Part shown: piece after piece, positions 1 to 5,342 of the stretch
How positions within the stretch are numbered: position 1 is the first letter of the stretch
Layout of the letters: each line of letters begins with the position of its first letter
From: an uncultured Collinsella sp.
Lineage (GTDB): Bacteria > Actinomycetota > Coriobacteriia > Coriobacteriales > Coriobacteriaceae
Length of the DNA: 5,484 bases
Assembly: GCA_902478995.1 (NCBI GenBank)
Contig: CABSNF010000100.1
Span: 1-5,484, forward strand
Reading direction: 5' to 3'
Translations under genes and position numbers: made by a program
Notes under the pieces: generated by a model
Seen by the model: the letters and a program-made list of their open reading frames with translations, nothing else
Told to the model about the DNA's origin: nothing
The model's database searches: none

Positions 1-26
1 GGCTCGGAGATGTGTATAAGAGACAG
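1..26 (+). other. Nextera/Tn5 sequencing adapter remnant (not genomic)
   Basis: The segment ends with the 19-bp Tn5 mosaic end AGATGTGTATAAGAGACAG, preceded by GGCTCGG. Together these match the 3' 26 bases of the Illumina Nextera read-2 transposase adapter. It is untrimmed library sequence at a contig edge. Any start codon inside it, such as the GTG at 12 that stays in frame with the ATPase, is artificial. Genomic sequence begins at base 27. Confidence 0.96.
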
Positions 27-1052
27 CTGTTTAAGAGCGCCGAGGCGCTGGAGAACCTACGCAGCGTGGGCACCGTGGTGCTCGACAAGACGGGAACGGT
101 CACCCGCGGCAAGCCGGCTGTAACCGATATCACGGTAGCCACGCGCGCTGACGGCTCGCTCGCCATGAGCGAAAAGGCGTTGCTCAAGCTGGCCGCTGCG
201 CTGGAGCGCTCAAGCGAGCACCCGCTGGCCGAGGCGATTATGGCCGAATGCGAGGCGCGCGGAATCGTCGCACGCATGGTCGAGGACTTTACCGCCGTGC
301 CCGGGCGAGGCGTTACGGCACGCGAGGGGCAGAATGTCATCGCCGCCGGCAACGTGCGTCTGATGGACGAGCTGGGCGTGAAGGTTCCCGCCGGCCTTGC
401 CGAACAGTTCGCGGCCGAGGGCAAGACGCCGCTGTTCTTTGCCAAGAACAGCGAGCTTGTCGGTACCATCGCCGTGGCGGACGAGGTCAAGGAGACGAGT
501 GCCGGGGCCATCGCCGCACTGCGCTCGCTTGGCGTCGACGTGCGCATGCTCACCGGCGACAACCGCGTGACGGCCGAGGCCATCGCCCGCCGCGTGGGGC
601 TGAGCAGCGAACAGGTCATCGCCGACGTCCTCCCTGCCGACAAGGAGCGCCACGTCCGCGAGCTGCAGGATGTGGGCGGCAAGGTCGCCATGGTAGGCGA
701 CGGCATCAACGACTCCCCCGCCCTGGCGCGCGCCGACGTGGGCCTTGCTATCGGCACCGGCGCCGACATCGCCAAGGAGGGCGCCGACGTGGTTCTCATG
801 CGCAGCGACCTCATGGACGTCGCCCGCGCCATCGAGCTTTCGCGAGCCACGATCCGCAACATCAAGCAGGACCTGTTCTGGGCACTGTTCTACAACGGCA
901 TCGGCATTCCGCTGGCGGCGGGCGTGTTCTTCCCGCTCACCGGATGGCAGCTCTCGCCGATGTTTGGCGCCGCGGCCATGAGCCTGTCGAGTGTCTGCGT
1001 CGTAAGCAATGCGCTGCGCTTAAAATCCTTTAAGCCAAAAGTGGCAAAATAA
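27..1052 (+). CDS. copA: Copper-exporting P1B-type ATPase, C-terminal part (5' truncated)
   Basis: C-terminal 341 residues of a Cu+-transporting P-type ATPase, an inner-membrane pump that exports Cu(I) using ATP. Counting residues from base 27, the sequence shows the phosphorylation motif DKTGT at about 20-24, the SEHP nucleotide-binding motif of heavy-metal ATPases at about 63-66, PGRGV at about 92-96, TGD at about 176-178 and the hinge GDGIND at about 224-229. Then come the last two membrane helices, with YN-GIGIPLAAG (about 289-299) and MSLSSVCVVSNALRL (about 318-332). The YN and MxxSS residues of the last helices are the P1B-1 (Cu+) signature. The metal-binding N-terminus, helices 1-6 and the CPC motif are missing because the contig begins at the adapter. 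This is an assembly truncation, not evidence of a pseudogene. The TAA stop is at 1050-1052. It is followed on the same strand by the chaperone and csoR, which supports the copper assignment. Confidence 0.93.
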   Translation: MFKSAEALENLRSVGTVVLDKTGTVTRGKPAVTDITVATRADGSLAMSEKALLKLAAALERSSEHPLAEAIMAECEARGIVARMVEDFTAVPGRGVTAREGQNVIAAGNVRLMDELGVKVPAGLAEQFAAEGKTPLFFAKNSELVGTIAVADEVKETSAGAIAALRSLGVDVRMLTGDNRVTAEAIARRVGLSSEQVIADVLPADKERHVRELQDVGGKVAMVGDGINDSPALARADVGLAIGTGADIAKEGADVVLMRSDLMDVARAIELSRATIRNIKQDLFWALFYNGIGIPLAAGVFFPLTGWQLSPMFGAAAMSLSSVCVVSNALRLKSFKPKVAK

Positions 1053-1076
1053 GCTCACCATTAAGTCCATTTAGAA

Positions 1077-1178
1077 CGGGTTTTCCAGGTGCCCGAGATT
1101 GACCTGAAAGAGGAGCGACGCGTACTTTGGTACGCGAGCGACGGCTTGAAGGTCAAGGTCGGGTGCCTGGGAAAGCCG
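1077..1178 (+). other. Long imperfect hairpin in the copA-copZ spacer
   Basis: Bases 1077-1105 pair with 1150-1178 around one centre. Of 29 positions, 23 are Watson-Crick pairs, 3 are G-U compatible and 3 are mismatches. The same axis carries an inner perfect 7-bp hairpin, CGCGTAC-tttg-GTACGCG (1119-1136), separated from the outer stem by a largely unpaired stretch on each side. GAGCGACG is present in both of those flanks (1113-1120 and 1136-1143). The G-U pairs fit an RNA structure better than a DNA-protein site. It ends 8 bases before the copZ Shine-Dalgarno. It could be an mRNA processing or stability element, an attenuator or an intergenic repeat. It has no U-tract, so it is not a standard terminator. 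Confidence 0.6.
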
Positions 1179-1199
1179 ACACAACAGGGAGGAATACCC

Positions 1200-1421
1200 A
1201 TGCGATACACAATCAAGACTTCTGGCCTCATGTGCGGCCACTGCGACGCTACTGTCGAGACGGCACTGCTCAACGTTGCCGGCGTGACCGACGCCGACGC
1301 CGATCACGAGACCCAAACCGTCCAGGTGGAGTGCGCCGACACCGTGACCGCCGAGCAGCTCGCTGCCGCCGTCGAGGGCGCCGGCGAGAAGTTCCACGCC
1401 CTATCCGTGACCGCCGCGTAG
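1200..1421 (+). CDS. copZ: CopZ-like copper chaperone (HMA domain protein)
   Basis: A 73-aa single-domain heavy-metal-associated protein, about the usual size for CopZ (near 70 aa). It is a soluble cytoplasmic chaperone that binds Cu(I) and hands it to the CopA ATPase. The metal-binding loop reads GLMCGHC, with Cys12 and Cys15 forming the CxxC pair. The variant GLMC replaces the usual GMxC. DATVETAL then begins helix 1 of the beta-alpha-beta-beta-alpha-beta fold. The ATG at 1200 is chosen because GGGAGG (1187-1192) lies 7 bases upstream. The frame is open back to a GTG at 1089, but that extension is translated hairpin sequence and lies outside the domain. The gene sits 147 bases after copA and 135 before csoR on the same strand, so co-transcription is likely. 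Another metal as cargo is possible but less likely beside a Cu+-ATPase and a CsoR. Confidence 0.9.
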   Translation: MRYTIKTSGLMCGHCDATVETALLNVAGVTDADADHETQTVQVECADTVTAEQLAAAVEGAGEKFHALSVTAA

Positions 1422-1447
1422 CAGACGCCGCCTACTCAATCCTCAGA

Positions 1448-1514
1448 AGTTGCGGTGAAATACGGACTGTTGTGCCGCCCTAGGCCTTTAATCAGTCCGT
1501 ATTTCACCGCAACT
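1448..1514. repeat. Perfect 22-bp inverted repeat between copZ and csoR (family A)
   Basis: The left arm, 1448-1469, begins AGTTGCGGTGAAATACGG. It is exactly complementary to the right arm, 1493-1514, which ends CCGTATTTCACCGCAACT. The loop is 23 nt (1470-1492) and contains CCTAGG and AGGCCT. No T-tract follows on either strand, so it is not a typical intrinsic terminator. It ends 42 bases before the csoR start codon. It may be a dispersed palindromic element or an operator-like site. Confidence 0.85.
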
Positions 1515-1556
1515 GACGGGGACATCCGGAAGATCGACCAGAAACGAGGACCCGCC

Positions 1557-1829
1557 ATGATGGCAGACCATAAATCGGTGACCCGTATGCTCAAGACGGC
1601 ACGCGGACAGATCGACGGCATCCTGCGAATGGTCGAGGAGGACCGCTATTGCGTCGATATTTCCACGCAGCTCATGGCAACACAGGCGCTCCTCGCGCGC
1701 ATTAACGCCGACGTGCTCAAGGCGCATATAGAGGGCTGCGTGACTTCGGCAATCGAATCGGGCGACGAAGACCTCAAAGCCGCCAAACTCGCCGAAATCG
1801 AACGCGTCGTCGACAAACTTTCCAAGTAA
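1557..1829 (+). CDS. csoR: Copper-sensing transcriptional repressor, CsoR/RcnR family
   Basis: A 90-aa all-helical DUF156 (CsoR/RcnR) protein, the usual length. Apo-CsoR binds the promoter of copper-efflux genes, and Cu(I) binding releases it. The sequence shows the family helix TARGQIDGILRMVEEDRYC and the later AHIEGC. Cys32, His57 and Cys61 have the same spacing (25 and 4) as the Cys-His-Cys copper ligands of the founding CsoR, and Tyr31 precedes the first Cys as it does there. This favours copper over the nickel/cobalt (RcnR) or formaldehyde (FrmR) branches. The start is ATG 1557, with GAGGA at 1546-1550 six bases upstream; the adjacent ATG at 1560 is equally possible. The frame is open back to 1455, but that part runs through inverted repeat A. 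I see no clear CsoR operator in the window. The operator is probably upstream of the missing copA 5' end. Confidence 0.92.
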   Translation: MMADHKSVTRMLKTARGQIDGILRMVEEDRYCVDISTQLMATQALLARINADVLKAHIEGCVTSAIESGDEDLKAAKLAEIERVVDKLSK

Positions 1830-1839
1830 TTGGGGCATT

Positions 1840-1920
1840 GGGGACAGACTTCTTTGCACCGTCTTGGTGTTCCGGGGACAGGTCAATCTGCACCACATTG
1901 GTGCAGATTGACCTGTCCCC
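1840..1920. repeat. GGGGACAG palindromes: one half copy and one perfect copy (family B)
   Basis: The complete copy spans 1874-1920. Arms of 22 bp (1874-1895 and 1899-1920, starting GGGGACAGGTCAATCTGC) are exact inverse complements around a 3-base loop. Just upstream, 1840-1860 starts with the same GGGGACAG and ends with GCACC. It is followed by GTCTTGGTG, where CACC can pair with GGTG, but the rest of its right arm is missing. It looks like a decayed or truncated unit. The pair lies 11 bases after the csoR stop and ahead of the next gene. GGGGACA palindromes of this sort resemble REP-type elements moved by Y1 (RAYT) transposases; that link is an inference. The perfect hairpin could also insulate transcripts, but CTTGC, not a T-tract, follows it. 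Confidence 0.8.
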
Positions 1921-1975
1921 CTTGCTCTAAATCGGGTATAAAGGCGTGCAGCATATCGAACGAAAGGCAATTTGT

Positions 1976-2449
1976 ATGAATGACTTTATGAAGGGTCGCA
2001 ATGGTGCCGATGAACTCACCATCGTGATGGGTTTTGCCGGCATCGTCATCGCGATGATCGGATCGATAGCCCGCATCCAGTGGCTCAGCTGGATTGCCAT
2101 CGCCGTAATCGTGATTGGCGTGCTGCGCGGCCTATCCAAAAATATCGACGCACGTCGTAAGGAGAACGAGGCCTTTGTCGCCGCGACTGCAAACGTACCC
2201 GGCTTGGGCAAGTTTGTAGCTAGCTTGGGCGGCGGAGCTGCAGCGGCCAACGCCTCGCGCGCAGCCGGTACTAGCAAGGAAGACTTTGAACGTGCCAAGC
2301 GCACAGCCAAGAAGATGTGGAAGGGCCGCAAGACCACGGCATACCTCAAGTGCCCCAACTGCGGCCAGATGCTCTCCGTCCCCAAGGGCAAGGGCAAGAT
2401 CCGCGTCACCTGCCCCAAGTGCCACGCCAAGATGGAAACGCGCTCCTAG
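1976..2449 (+). CDS. Two-TM membrane protein with C-terminal zinc ribbon, function unknown
   Basis: A 157-aa protein of unknown function. Two hydrophobic helices (about residues 15-32 and 35-52, separated by ARIQW) anchor it in the membrane. A charged and Ala/Gly-rich linker follows (about 55-120). The end is a zinc ribbon: CPNC at 126-129 and CPKC at 146-149, with basic residues between, four Cys in CxxC-x16-CxxC spacing. Such small zinc ribbons usually have a structural, nucleic-acid or protein-binding role; no enzymatic motif is visible. The start is ATG 1976, with AAAGG (1963-1967) eight bases upstream. A GTG at 1946 in the same frame has AAGG only one base away and is less likely. The gene stands alone between the family B palindrome and a strong terminator, so it is probably monocistronic. 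TATAAA at 1937-1942 could be part of its promoter, but I see no matching -35 box. Confidence 0.85.
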   Translation: MNDFMKGRNGADELTIVMGFAGIVIAMIGSIARIQWLSWIAIAVIVIGVLRGLSKNIDARRKENEAFVAATANVPGLGKFVASLGGGAAAANASRAAGTSKEDFERAKRTAKKMWKGRKTTAYLKCPNCGQMLSVPKGKGKIRVTCPKCHAKMETRS

Positions 2450-2460
2450 CCGCCGCACGC

Positions 2461-2488
2461 GGGACAATTAATCAGGTTTGTTTGTCCC
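2461..2488. repeat. Small GGGACAA...TTGTCCC inverted repeat
   Basis: GGGACAA (2461-2467) and TTGTCCC (2482-2488) form a 7-bp perfect stem around a 14-nt loop. It lies between the zinc-ribbon stop and the terminator. The GGGACA ends resemble the tips of the family B palindromes, so it may be a decayed relative. It could also be a chance upstream stem of the terminator region. Confidence 0.5.
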
Positions 2489-2508
2489 AGTCTTAAGTAT
2501 TTGTTCGA

Positions 2509-2545
2509 AAAAAGCCGAGGCCCCGTGTTGAGACCTCGGCTTTTT
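2509..2545. terminator. Bidirectional intrinsic terminator
   Basis: A perfect 12-bp stem, AAAAAGCCGAGG (2509-2520) with CCTCGGCTTTTT (2534-2545), and a 13-nt loop. The GC core GCCGAGG is flanked by an A-run on one side and a T-run on the other, so it can terminate transcription on both strands. It lies in the gap between the convergent zinc-ribbon gene (+, ends 2449) and the amidohydrolase gene (-, ends 2579), as expected for a shared terminator. Confidence 0.92.
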
Positions 2546-2578
2546 GTATGCGACAACGGAGCTGTCCCTTTGTCTCGT

Positions 2579-3949
2579 CTACGCCACACCGTCGCGGGCC
2601 AGCTCCTCGGCAAGCGCTTCGGCAGGCATGGCCATAATCGCGTCGAGCTCGGCGTCCACCTCGGGAATACGCTTCACCTTGAGTTTGCGCACCAGATCAC
2701 CACGGCACATCACGTGCGTCGGCTCACGCAGGGCACACAGATCATCCAGAGGATTCTTGCGCGTCACCAGGATATCGGCAGCCTTGCCGCACTCGATCGT
2801 GCCGGTCTCGCCGCCCAGCCCCAGCAGCTCGGCATTGACCTGCGTAGCCGTATGCAGTGCGAAGGCGTTGCTCACGTCGACATACTTGGCAAAATAGGCC
2901 ACCTCACGCCACATGTCGTACTGCGTCACGAACGGGCAGCTCGAGTCCGTGCCCAGGCCCACCTTAACGCCGGCATCCAGTGCGGCACGAGCGCTCTCGA
3001 TAATGCCCGAGCACACGATATCGCCGTTCTTCTTTTGCGTATCGGTCGAATGGGTCTTTTTCGGGTCGAGCAATACAAACGGCAGCGCCGGGCTGATAGT
3101 GCAGGTAACACTGGGCGCACGCCCCTCGAGCTGCGTGCCCGCGGCGCCACGGTACAGCTCCAGGATCTCGGGCGTCAGCGGAGCGCCGTGCTCAATCGTG
3201 TCAACGCCGGCCTCAAGCGCGGCCTTCACGCCCTCGGTACTCTCAACATGAGCCATAACAGGAAGGCCCATATCGTGCGCCGCCCTGCACGCCGCCGCGG
3301 CAACCTCCACGGGCATACGCAACACACCCGGCTCGCCCACCTCGGTCGCGTCGAACACGCCGCCCGTCACGAACAGCTTAATGACGTCGGCACCACGCGC
3401 ATACAGGTCGCGCACCTGTTCGGCTGCCTCGGCGGGACCGTTGGCCACCTGGGCGAACAAGCCCGCACCATGGCCGCCCGGCACCGTGACGCCCGTTCCC
3501 GGCGCCACCAGGCGAGGACCTTGATACTTGCCGGCGTCGATGGCATTACGAACGGCGATGTCGGCAAACAGCGGGTCGCCCGCGCCGCGCACCGTGGTCA
3601 CGCCGCTTGCCAGCTGCTGTTGGGCGCTGCCTTTGAGGATGTGGCGGACGATGGCGCGCCCCACGGGATTATCGAGCTTCTTCATCAGCGCGCCTGCATC
3701 GCCCGCCGAAACCGGCTTGCCCGAACCGCACAGATGCACATGCATATTGATGAGACCTGGCATGAGATACGCACCTGCCAGGTCGATGACCTCGGCACCT
3801 GCAGGCGCCTGCGCCACAGCACTCGGCCCCATCCACGTGATGACACCGCGCTCAACGGCCACGGCCATGTCGGGCTGCGGCTCCATATGCTCCGAACCAT
3901 CCAGAATGGTCGCATTGATAAACAACGTGGAACGATCGGCAGACGCCAT
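2579..3949 (-). CDS. Metal-dependent amidohydrolase (imidazolonepropionase/prolidase-like)
   Basis: A 456-aa cytoplasmic amidohydrolase-superfamily enzyme that hydrolyses a C-N bond with one or two bound metal ions. A small N-terminal beta domain (FINATILDGSE, WMGPSA, VIDLAGAYLMPGLIN) leads into the TIM barrel. Ligands are visible in order: His70 and His72 (MHVHL), Lys191 (DVIKLFVTGG, probably the carboxylated metal-bridging Lys), His234 (MAHVES), His254 (IEHGA) and Asp335 (GTDSS). The PGGHG at 157-161 and overall length match the COG1228 group, which includes imidazolonepropionases, Xaa-Pro dipeptidases and lysine/arginine carboxypeptidase relatives. The C-terminus returns to the beta domain (GKAADILVT). 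No histidine-degradation genes are nearby, so HutI is unlikely; a dipeptide or N-acyl substrate is more plausible, but the substrate cannot be read from the sequence. The start at 3949 has a strong Shine-Dalgarno. The frame stays open upstream to 4213, through repeats and without family similarity. Confidence 0.9.
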   Translation of the reverse strand: MASADRSTLFINATILDGSEHMEPQPDMAVAVERGVITWMGPSAVAQAPAGAEVIDLAGAYLMPGLINMHVHLCGSGKPVSAGDAGALMKKLDNPVGRAIVRHILKGSAQQQLASGVTTVRGAGDPLFADIAVRNAIDAGKYQGPRLVAPGTGVTVPGGHGAGLFAQVANGPAEAAEQVRDLYARGADVIKLFVTGGVFDATEVGEPGVLRMPVEVAAAACRAAHDMGLPVMAHVESTEGVKAALEAGVDTIEHGAPLTPEILELYRGAAGTQLEGRAPSVTCTISPALPFVLLDPKKTHSTDTQKKNGDIVCSGIIESARAALDAGVKVGLGTDSSCPFVTQYDMWREVAYFAKYVDVSNAFALHTATQVNAELLGLGGETGTIECGKAADILVTRKNPLDDLCALREPTHVMCRGDLVRKLKVKRIPEVDAELDAIMAMPAEALAEELARDGVA

Positions 3950-3955
3950 ATCGAG

Positions 3956-3962
3956 CTCCTCC
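3956..3962 (-). promoter_or_regulatory. Shine-Dalgarno of the amidohydrolase gene
   Basis: On the minus strand GGAGGAG sits six bases (CTCGAT) before the ATG at 3949-3947. It is close to the ideal anti-16S match and decides this start over the in-frame ATG at 3982, which has no comparable site, and over the longer open frame to 4213. Confidence 0.85.
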
Positions 3963-4095
3963 CCCTCAGAAAGCTTGAACATCTGTCCATTATTGTCCAG
4001 CGCGGCAGGATTGCTGCGGACATATCGGTTAACGGAGGGAAGAGGGGATGTGGGGGGACGGAATACGTTGCAGCCCCACCCCAGCAACATCAGGG

Positions 4096-4160
4096 GAATG
4101 TCTCGATCTGTAACAGGTACAGGGTTATTGGGCCCCTTGATGTTACAGATCGAGACATTC
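4096..4160. repeat. Inverted repeat, family C copy 1 (GTCTCGATCTGTAAC)
   Basis: Perfect 20-bp arms, 4096-4115 (starting GAATGTCTCGATCTG) and 4141-4160, around a 25-nt loop. The core GTCTCGATCTGTAAC is shared with copy 2, while the loops are unrelated in sequence. It lies in the 296-base gap upstream of the amidohydrolase gene, about 150 bases from its start. No T-tract follows on either strand. Confidence 0.88.
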
Positions 4161-4177
4161 GGTCGACGTTTCACCGG

Positions 4178-4240
4178 TTTGTCTCGATCTGTAACAATTA
4201 CGAACTCAAACAACTTCTAAACGTTACAGATCGAGACAAA
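4178..4240. repeat. Inverted repeat, family C copy 2
   Basis: Perfect 18-bp arms, 4178-4195 (TTTGTCTCGATCTGTAAC) and 4223-4240, around a 27-nt loop. It begins 17 bases after copy 1 and ends 5 bases from the stop codon of the nuclease-like gene on the minus strand. It could form a 3'-end hairpin on that mRNA, but it is followed there by CCGG, not U's. Conserved arms with freely varying loops point to selection on the arms, as protein-binding sites, a folding RNA or a mobile palindrome. Confidence 0.88.
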
Positions 4241-4245
4241 ACCTC

Positions 4246-5316
4246 TCAGCGCCCATACCACTGGCGTCTCCATTCCTCAGCCAGATCGGCCCGCTGTTGA
4301 ATTCCCGCCAGTCTCATCTTTTCAGCCAGCTTCCCCGGGTTCTTGAGTTCATCGAACGTAAACCGAAGCACCTTGTGCCCGAGCATCGTCAGATGAGACT
4401 CTCGCTGACGTTCTGCCACGAATGGGTCGACCGACCCCCGATCCCCACCATCCTGCAGGGTATACTTTCCCTTCCCGTCGAGCTCGCCGATGACACATGT
4501 CCCATCCTCGAGCCTCCAGAAATAATCAACCCGAAACACCTGGCTCGAATCGAGCGGATCGCGAAACTCCACCTGCAGCTCCGGAACCGGAAAGCCGTAC
4601 GCAATAAAGAACGCTCGGAACCGAGACTCGCCGCCGTTTTCGGACAGCCCGTCCGCATACGACGCAATCACCTGTGCCCTGCGATACCCTCGCCTGCCCT
4701 CGCAATCGGCGCGGAGGCGCTCGCACAAATCCCAACGTGATACGCCTTTCGCCCGCAGTGCAGAATCGGCAATCGCCAACCCGTACGAAAACGGCGCACG
4801 CAGCAAGCAATCCTCCACCGTGCGCCAAAACGACGTCACCCGCACGCCATCAACACGCTCGAGCGCGCCCGCCATCTGCGGACGCAACAACCTGCACCCG
4901 CTGCTCAACGTCACCGAACAACCCGTCTTAACAAGAAAACGCGACCCGAGCAGGTCATTCGGCACCTCCAGACCCCACAAAAGTGCCGCGTCATAACCCC
5001 AAAACGCCCAATCGGGATGAAATTCCGCAAGCCCTTTGATAGTCCTCAGCGCTCGCTCCGCCGGCGTCAATGCATCCCAATCATGTTGAAAGCAGAACAG
5101 ATACGACTCGGGCTCCGCAATATCATCGGTTCCCACATGACGCCGCAGCCACATGAGCTCGGCATTGTCGTGCGTCACAAGCAGCACGCCTTGTTCAGCC
5201 GCCTTCGCGAGCCTGGCAAGCATCCTATTCCGCGCCAAGGTGTTACGTGTTGCATGCTTGTGTTTGAAAACGGTATTAGACACTTCCATCACCACCACAT
5301 CGGACAAATGGACCAT
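4246..5316 (-). CDS. AbiEi-like/DUF559 protein with Vsr-type endonuclease-like C-terminal domain
   Basis: A 356-aa protein that resembles actinobacterial proteins annotated as type IV AbiEi-family antitoxin-like or DUF559. The N-terminal half has the features I associate with that group: a basic start (KHKHATRNTLARNRMLARL), FWGYDAALLWGLEVP, and GVRVTSFWRTVEDCLL. The C-terminal domain has ESRFR (Glu230), FRVDYFW (Asp264), ELDGKGKY (Glu278, Asp280, Lys282) and ERQRESHLTMLGHKVLRFT. This is the layout of the Vsr/DUF559 branch of PD-(D/E)xK-like nucleases. Nuclease activity is inferred, not shown. No AbiEii toxin gene is adjacent. The start is uncertain. ATG 5316 has AGAGG 11 bases upstream; a GTG at 5322 with 5-base spacing and an ATG at 5289 are alternatives. 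The frame is open to 5412, but that part crosses repeat and IS-like sequence. Family C motifs flank the gene on both sides. Confidence 0.82.
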   Translation of the reverse strand: MVHLSDVVVMEVSNTVFKHKHATRNTLARNRMLARLAKAAEQGVLLVTHDNAELMWLRRHVGTDDIAEPESYLFCFQHDWDALTPAERALRTIKGLAEFHPDWAFWGYDAALLWGLEVPNDLLGSRFLVKTGCSVTLSSGCRLLRPQMAGALERVDGVRVTSFWRTVEDCLLRAPFSYGLAIADSALRAKGVSRWDLCERLRADCEGRRGYRRAQVIASYADGLSENGGESRFRAFFIAYGFPVPELQVEFRDPLDSSQVFRVDYFWRLEDGTCVIGELDGKGKYTLQDGGDRGSVDPFVAERQRESHLTMLGHKVLRFTFDELKNPGKLAEKMRLAGIQQRADLAEEWRRQWYGR

Positions 5317-5342
5317 TGTCACCGTCGCCTCTGTCGACAAAC

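Noticed and set aside
12..26. GTG at 12 as start of the ATPase gene
   Set aside because: It lies in the sequencing adapter; the true gene continues upstream of the contig.
1077..1178. Known riboswitch or tRNA-like RNA
   Set aside because: The fold is a single rod without a cloverleaf or any metabolite-aptamer consensus that I recognise.
1089..1199. N-terminal extension of the CopZ-like protein from a GTG at 1089
   Set aside because: The extension translates the spacer hairpin, has no HMA similarity, and ATG 1200 has a strong Shine-Dalgarno.
1187..1199. CsoR operator at GGGAGGAATACCC before copZ
   Set aside because: It contains an ATACCC half but no matching inverse half at operator spacing, and it is explained by the Shine-Dalgarno.
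1448..1514. Intrinsic terminator between copZ and csoR
   Set aside because: The stem is strong but no T-tract follows on either strand, and the same is true of family C copies.
1455..1556. Extended CsoR start at a GTG at 1455
   Set aside because: It runs through inverted repeat A and exceeds the usual CsoR length; ATG 1557 has a good ribosome site.
3950..4213. 88-residue N-terminal extension of the amidohydrolase
   Set aside because: It translates family C copy 1 and G/C-rich spacer, shows no domain similarity, and the start at 3949 has a near-ideal Shine-Dalgarno.
4096..4240. CRISPR-like array
   Set aside because: Only two dyads with palindromic arms; no regular direct repeats with unique spacers and no cas genes.
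2501..4300. 599-residue open frame on the plus strand
   Set aside because: It is the GC-driven shadow of the amidohydrolase gene: low complexity in Arg/His/Leu, no recognisable motif, and it starts inside the terminator.
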